From: Enterobacter asburiae | GTDB taxonomy: Bacteria; Pseudomonadota; Gammaproteobacteria; Enterobacterales; Enterobacteriaceae | Assembly: GCF_008080435.1 (NCBI RefSeq) | Contig: NZ_VRKN01000002.1 | Location: 434,001 to 498,000, forward strand | Length of the DNA: 64,000 bases | Direction of reading: 5' to 3' | In this document: positions 58,738 to 64,000 of the stretch, in pieces | Layout of the letters: the number at the start of each line of letters is the position of its first letter | How positions within the stretch are numbered: the stretch's first letter is position 1 | Program-made: the position numbers and the translations under genes | Notes under the pieces: generated by a model | What the model saw: the letters and a program-made list of their open reading frames with translations, nothing else | Database searches by the model: none | What the model was told of the DNA's origin: nothing

Positions 58738-60315
58738 TCATTCCCACTCAATCGTCGCCGGTGGCTTACCGCTGATGTCATACACCACGCGGGAAATACC
58801 GTTCACTTCGTTGATGATGCGGTTAGACACGCGGCCTAAGAAGTCATACGGCAGGTGCGCCCAGTGCGCGGTCATGAAGTCGATGGTTTCTACCGCACGC
58901 AGGGAAACAACCCAGTCGTACTTACGGCCATCGCCCATGACGCCGACGGAGCGAACCGGCAGGAACACGGTGAACGCCTGGCTCACTTTGTTGTACAGGT
59001 CAGCTTTGTGCAGCTCTTCGATGAAGATAGCGTCCGCGCGACGCAGCAGGTCGCAGTACTCTTTCTTCACTTCGCCCAGCACGCGCACGCCCAGACCCGG
59101 CCCCGGGAACGGGTGACGGTAGAGCATGTCGTACGGCAGACCCAGTTCCAGGCCAATCTTGCGCACTTCGTCTTTGAACAGCTCGCGCAGCGGTTCAACC
59201 AGGCCCATCTTCATCTCTTTCGGCAGGCCGCCCACGTTGTGGTGAGATTTGATGACGTGTGCTTTACCGGTTGCGGAAGCCGCAGACTCGATCACGTCAG
59301 GGTAGATAGTGCCCTGCGCCAGCCACTTCACGTCTTCCAGCTTCAGCGCTTCTTCGTCGAACACTTCCACGAACACGCGGCCGATGATTTTACGCTTGGC
59401 TTCCGGATCGTTCTCGCCTTTCAGCGCGTCCAGGAAGCGTTTTTCGCCTTCCACGTGAACGATGTTCAGACCGAAGTGGTCGCCGAACATGTCCATAACC
59501 TGCTGGGCTTCGTTCAGACGCAGCAGACCGTTGTCCACGAAGACGCAGGTCAGGTTTTTGCCGATGGCGCGGTGCAGCAGCATCGCGGTCACGGAGGAGT
59601 CCACGCCGCCGGAGAGGCCGAGGATTACTTTGTCATTGCCAACCTGCTGGCGAATACGCTCAACGGCGTCGTCGATGATTTTTGCCGGGGTCCACAGCGC
59701 TTCACACTGGCAGATGTCACGCACGAAGCGCTCCAGCATGCGCATACCCTGACGGGTGTGGGTCACTTCCGGGTGGAACTGCACGCCGTAGAAGCGTTTT
59801 TCTTCGTTCGCCATGATGGCGAACGGGCAGCTTTCGGTGCTGGCAACGGTCACGAAGTCAGACGGGATGGCGGTAACTTTGTCGCCGTGGCTCATCCACA
59901 CGTCCAGCAGCGGTTTGCCGTCTGCGGTCAGGGAGTCTTCGATACCGCGCACCAGCGCGCTGTCGGTGACGACTTCTACCTGTGCGTAGCCAAACTCGCG
60001 CTCGTTGGAGCCTTCTACGTGGCCGCCCAGCTGCATTGCCATGGTCTGCATACCGTAGCAAACGCCGAATACCGGCACGCCAGCTTCGAACACGTACTGC
60101 GGCGCGCGCGGGCTGTTCTCTTCGGTGGTACTTTCCGGGCCGCCGGACAGGATGATGCCGCTTGGATTGAATTCGCGAATCTGTGCTTCCGTGACATCCC
60201 ATGCCCACAGCTCACAGTAAACGCCCAGTTCACGTACGCGACGCGCCACCAGCTGAGTGTACTGAGAACCGAAGTCCAGGATGAGAATGCGATGTTTATG
60301 AATGTTTTCCGTCAT
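58738..60315 (-). CDS. guaA: GuaA, GMP synthase
   Basis: GuaA aminates XMP to GMP using glutamine and ATP. The 525 residues match K-12 GuaA: a class I amidotransferase domain (about 1-207) with the cysteine in FGVCYGMQ and the histidine/glutamate in [11 protein letters not shown], then an N-type ATP-pyrophosphatase domain with the P-loop [11 protein letters not shown] and the dimerisation domain ending in PPATIEWE. The guaA 3' end is a known integration site for genomic islands, and the AT-rich island here lies just past it. guaB is upstream in the same operon. Confidence 0.97.
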   Translation of the reverse strand: MTENIHKHRILILDFGSQYTQLVARRVRELGVYCELWAWDVTEAQIREFNPSGIILSGGPESTTEENSPRAPQYVFEAGVPVFGVCYGMQTMAMQLGGHVEGSNEREFGYAQVEVVTDSALVRGIEDSLTADGKPLLDVWMSHGDKVTAIPSDFVTVASTESCPFAIMANEEKRFYGVQFHPEVTHTRQGMRMLERFVRDICQCEALWTPAKIIDDAVERIRQQVGNDKVILGLSGGVDSSVTAMLLHRAIGKNLTCVFVDNGLLRLNEAQQVMDMFGDHFGLNIVHVEGEKRFLDALKGENDPEAKRKIIGRVFVEVFDEEALKLEDVKWLAQGTIYPDVIESAASATGKAHVIKSHHNVGGLPKEMKMGLVEPLRELFKDEVRKIGLELGLPYDMLYRHPFPGPGLGVRVLGEVKKEYCDLLRRADAIFIEELHKADLYNKVSQAFTVFLPVRSVGVMGDGRKYDWVVSLRAVETIDFMTAHWAHLPYDFLGRVSNRIINEVNGISRVVYDISGKPPATIEWE

Positions 60316-60384
60316 TGACGCTAATTCCGAGGCAAGTGAAACAGATTAAATAAATCGCCCGACACGAGGTCGGGCGAAGAAAAA

Positions 60385-61851
60385 TCAGGAGCCCAGACGA
60401 TAGTTCGGGGACTCTTTGGTGATCGTCACGTCGTGAACGTGGCTCTCCTGGATACCCGCACCGCTGATGCGTACGAATTCCGCTTTAGTACGCAGCAGGT
60501 CGATGGTACCACAGCCGGTCAGACCCATACAGGAGCGCAGGCCGCCCATCTGCTGGTGAATGATCTCTTTCAGACGGCCTTTATAGGCAACGCGACCTTC
60601 GATACCTTCCGGCACCAGTTTGTCGGCGGCGTTATCGGTCTGGAAGTAACGGTCGGAGGAGCCTTTGGACATCGCGCCCAGGGAGCCCATACCGCGGTAG
60701 GATTTGTAAGAACGGCCCTGGAACAGTTCGATTTCACCCGGGGATTCTTCAGTACCGGCCAGCATGGAGCCGACCATCACGGCAGCGGCACCCGCGGCGA
60801 TTGCTTTGGCGATGTCGCCTGAGAAGCGGATACCGCCGTCAGCGATAACCGGAATACCGGTGCCTTCCAGCGCTTCAACCGCGTCAGAAACGGCGGTGAT
60901 CTGTGGAACGCCAACGCCGGTCACGATACGGGTGGTACAGATAGAGCCAGGACCGATACCCACTTTCACTGCACTACAACCGGCGTCAGCCAGCGCGCGA
61001 GCGCCTGCGCCCGTTGCCACGTTACCGCCAATGATCTGCAGGTCAGGATATTTGGCACGGGTATCACGAATACGTTGCAGAACGCCTTCGGAGTGGCCGT
61101 GAGAGGAGTCAATCAGCAGGACGTCAACGCCCGCCGCAACCAGTGCGTCAACGCGCTCTTCGTTACCGGCACCTGCGCCAACCGCAGCGCCGACGCGCAG
61201 ACGGCCACGCTCGTCTTTACAGGCGTTAGGTTTACGTTCTGCTTTCTGGAAGTCTTTAACGGTGATCATGCCGCGCAGGTGGAAGCTGCTGTCAACAACC
61301 AGCGCTTTTTCAACGCGTTTTTCGTGCATTTTTGCCAGCACCACGTCGCGGGTTTCACCTTCGCGCACGGTAACCAGACGCTCTTTCGGCGTCATGTACA
61401 CGCTGACAGGCTGGTTCAGGTCAGTCACGAAACGCACGTCACGACCAGTGATGATACCGACCAGTTCGTTCTCTTCCGTCACAACCGGGTAACCGGCAAA
61501 GCCGTTACGTTCGGTCAGGGCTTTCACTTCGTGCAGGGTCGTGGTTGGCAGAACGGTCTGTGGGTCAGACACAATGCCGGATTCATGTTTCTTCACGCGG
61601 CGAACTTCTTCGGCCTGACGTTCGATAGACATGTTTTTGTGAATAAAGCCAATGCCACCTTCCTGTGCCAGAGCGATAGCCAGGCGCGCTTCAGTCACGG
61701 TGTCCATTGCCGCAGAGAGCATAGGAATGTTCAGGCGAATGGTTTTCGTCAACTGCGTGCTGAGATCGGCAGTATTCGGCAGAACGGTGGAATGAGCGGG
61801 AACGAGGAGGACGTCGTCAAACGTCAGTGCTTCTTTAGCGATACGTAGCAT
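60385..61851 (-). CDS. guaB: GuaB, IMP dehydrogenase
   Basis: GuaB oxidises IMP to XMP with NAD+, the rate-limiting step for guanine nucleotides. The 488 residues form a TIM barrel interrupted by two CBS domains (about residues 90-210). The catalytic loop is [15 protein letters not shown] with the active Cys, followed by the flap region. The ATG at 61851 gives the K-12 N-terminus [14 protein letters not shown]. It diverges from xseA and has a PurR-type box at its promoter. Confidence 0.97.
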   Translation of the reverse strand: MLRIAKEALTFDDVLLVPAHSTVLPNTADLSTQLTKTIRLNIPMLSAAMDTVTEARLAIALAQEGGIGFIHKNMSIERQAEEVRRVKKHESGIVSDPQTVLPTTTLHEVKALTERNGFAGYPVVTEENELVGIITGRDVRFVTDLNQPVSVYMTPKERLVTVREGETRDVVLAKMHEKRVEKALVVDSSFHLRGMITVKDFQKAERKPNACKDERGRLRVGAAVGAGAGNEERVDALVAAGVDVLLIDSSHGHSEGVLQRIRDTRAKYPDLQIIGGNVATGAGARALADAGCSAVKVGIGPGSICTTRIVTGVGVPQITAVSDAVEALEGTGIPVIADGGIRFSGDIAKAIAAGAAAVMVGSMLAGTEESPGEIELFQGRSYKSYRGMGSLGAMSKGSSDRYFQTDNAADKLVPEGIEGRVAYKGRLKEIIHQQMGGLRSCMGLTGCGTIDLLRTKAEFVRISGAGIQESHVHDVTITKESPNYRLGS

Positions 61852-61892
61852 GGGCAATATCTCTGACCTGGGTGGTTAAATATTGCCGTGGC

Positions 61893-61918
61893 ATTATACA
61901 GAGCGTAACCGATTGCAT
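61893..61918 (-). promoter_or_regulatory. guaBA promoter with PurR-type box
   Basis: On the reverse strand the -10 is a perfect TATAAT (61898-61893). Between it and a weak -35 lies ATGCAATCGGTTACGC (61918-61903), resembling the PurR operator found at the K-12 guaB promoter. Confidence 0.72.
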
Positions 61919-61980
61919 CTACACTTTTTTAAAAAAAATGCTTGCGATCGCCTCTCAGCAGGTTACTATCGACTGAATAA

Positions 61981-63384
<1,404 letters not shown>

Positions 63385-63442
63385 TTCTTCGCCGGTTACT
63401 TACTATACTGCTGCTATTCCCTTTTTTAATAAGGAGAGCAGC

Positions 63443-64000
63443 ATGCCCCATCTTCATAGCGTTATTCCCCCTTATATTCTTCGTCGTATTATCGAAAGCG
63501 GTTCCGAGCCGCAGCAGCGCTGTGCCCGTCAGACCTTAACCCACGTCCAGACGCTGATGGCCCACATGCCCGGCAAACCCGCCGCGCCGCACGTGAATAA
63601 AGCCGGACAGCTGGAGCGCGATATTTACGATGCGAAGCAAACCCAGGATCTACCGGGTACGCAGGTGCGTTACGAAGGACAGCCGTCGAACGGCGATGTG
63701 GCGGTGGATGAAGCCTACAATTATTTAGGCATTACCCATGATTTCTTCTGGAAAGAATATCAGCGTGATTCGCTCGATAATAAAGGGCTTATTTTGACCG
63801 GCACCGTGCATTACGGTCGGGAATATCAGAACGCCTTCTGGAACGGTCAGCAGATGGTATTCGGCGATGGCGACGGGGAAATATTTAACCGCTTTACCAT
63901 CGCTATCGACGTGGTGGCGCACGAGCTGAGCCACGGTGTGACTGAGACAGAAGCCGGGCTTATCTATTTTGAACAGTCGGGGGCGCTGAACGAGTCTCTG
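63443..64000 (+). CDS. Protealysin-like M4 metallopeptidase (3' part beyond the window)
   Basis: The first 186 codons of a thermolysin-family protease are present. A short N-terminal propeptide (about 1-50, with IIESGSEPQQRCARQTL) precedes the catalytic domain, and no signal peptide is seen, as in protealysin. The active site is HELSH (H160, E161, H164) and the third ligand is E184 in GALNESL. Spacing from H160 to E184 is 24, as in thermolysin. AAGGAG lies upstream of the ATG. In relatives a gene for the inhibitor emfourin overlaps the protease end, which would lie beyond this window. It lies right after xseA, where K-12 has other genes. Confidence 0.88.
   Translation, partial: MPHLHSVIPPYILRRIIESGSEPQQRCARQTLTHVQTLMAHMPGKPAAPHVNKAGQLERDIYDAKQTQDLPGTQVRYEGQPSNGDVAVDEAYNYLGITHDFFWKEYQRDSLDNKGLILTGTVHYGREYQNAFWNGQQMVFGDGDGEIFNRFTIAIDVVAHELSHGVTETEAGLIYFEQSGALNESL

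Noticed and set aside
58855..60318. 487-codon open frame antisense to guaA
   Set aside because: The frame is a consequence of codon bias in guaA. Its product is rich in His, Phe and Val without known motifs.

Overview
This window is an enterobacterial chromosome segment, most likely from the Enterobacter / Leclercia / Lelliottia group. Most genes follow the order of the Escherichia coli K-12 acrD-xseA region and encode proteins close to the K-12 ones, but lineage-specific blocks interrupt that order. I infer the genus from gene content and have not run a search.

Layout. The conserved backbone runs acrD (first codon cut by the window edge), ypfM, yffB-dapE-ypfN, ypfH, tmcA-ypfJ, purC, bamC-dapA, gcvR-bcp, perM, bepA-yfgD, hda, uraA-upp, purMN, ppk-ppx, the YfgF-type phosphodiesterase, yfgG, guaBA and xseA. 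The window ends inside an M4 (protealysin-like) protease gene. Five blocks interrupt the backbone. (1) 16.4-21.0 kb: a transposase-derived DNA-binding protein diverges from an operon of a lone PTS EIIC, a glycosylasparaginase-type Ntn hydrolase and an M17 aminopeptidase. (2) 24.1-25.6 kb: an orphan GH1 6-phospho-beta-glucosidase with two AscG-type palindromes upstream. (3) 34.1-37.1 kb: a LysR regulator, an MFS transporter and a secreted alpha/beta hydrolase. (4) 37.2-51.4 kb: a complete-looking myo-inositol catabolism and ABC-uptake locus with its RpiR-type regulator. (5) 51.5-58.6 kb: a sulfide:quinone reductase-like flavoprotein with a DUF1641 partner, a YcgJ-like exported protein, and then an AT-rich island.

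The island sits against the 3' end of guaA. It encodes a PrrC/RloC-like ATPase with a candidate anticodon-nuclease motif and, downstream in the same orientation, a ComEC-like metallo-beta-lactamase-fold protein with an in-frame 9-bp tandem repeat. I judge this the best candidate for an undescribed, probably phage-defence, module.

How the genes work together. Nucleotide metabolism is the main housekeeping theme (purC, purMN, guaBA, upp-uraA), and PurR-type boxes are visible at purC, purM and guaB. Envelope and stress functions (acrD, bamC, bepA, ypfJ, perM), lysine/peptidoglycan precursor synthesis (dapA, dapE) and polyphosphate metabolism (ppk-ppx) make up most of the rest. In the inositol locus two leftward transcription units (iolA-iolD, and iolG through iolB) each carry a near-identical 20-bp motif upstream, a plausible IolR operator. 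REP/BIME palindromes and a second GC-rich fold-back repeat family fill many intergenic gaps. I saw no tRNA, rRNA, CRISPR array, complete insertion sequence or integrase gene.
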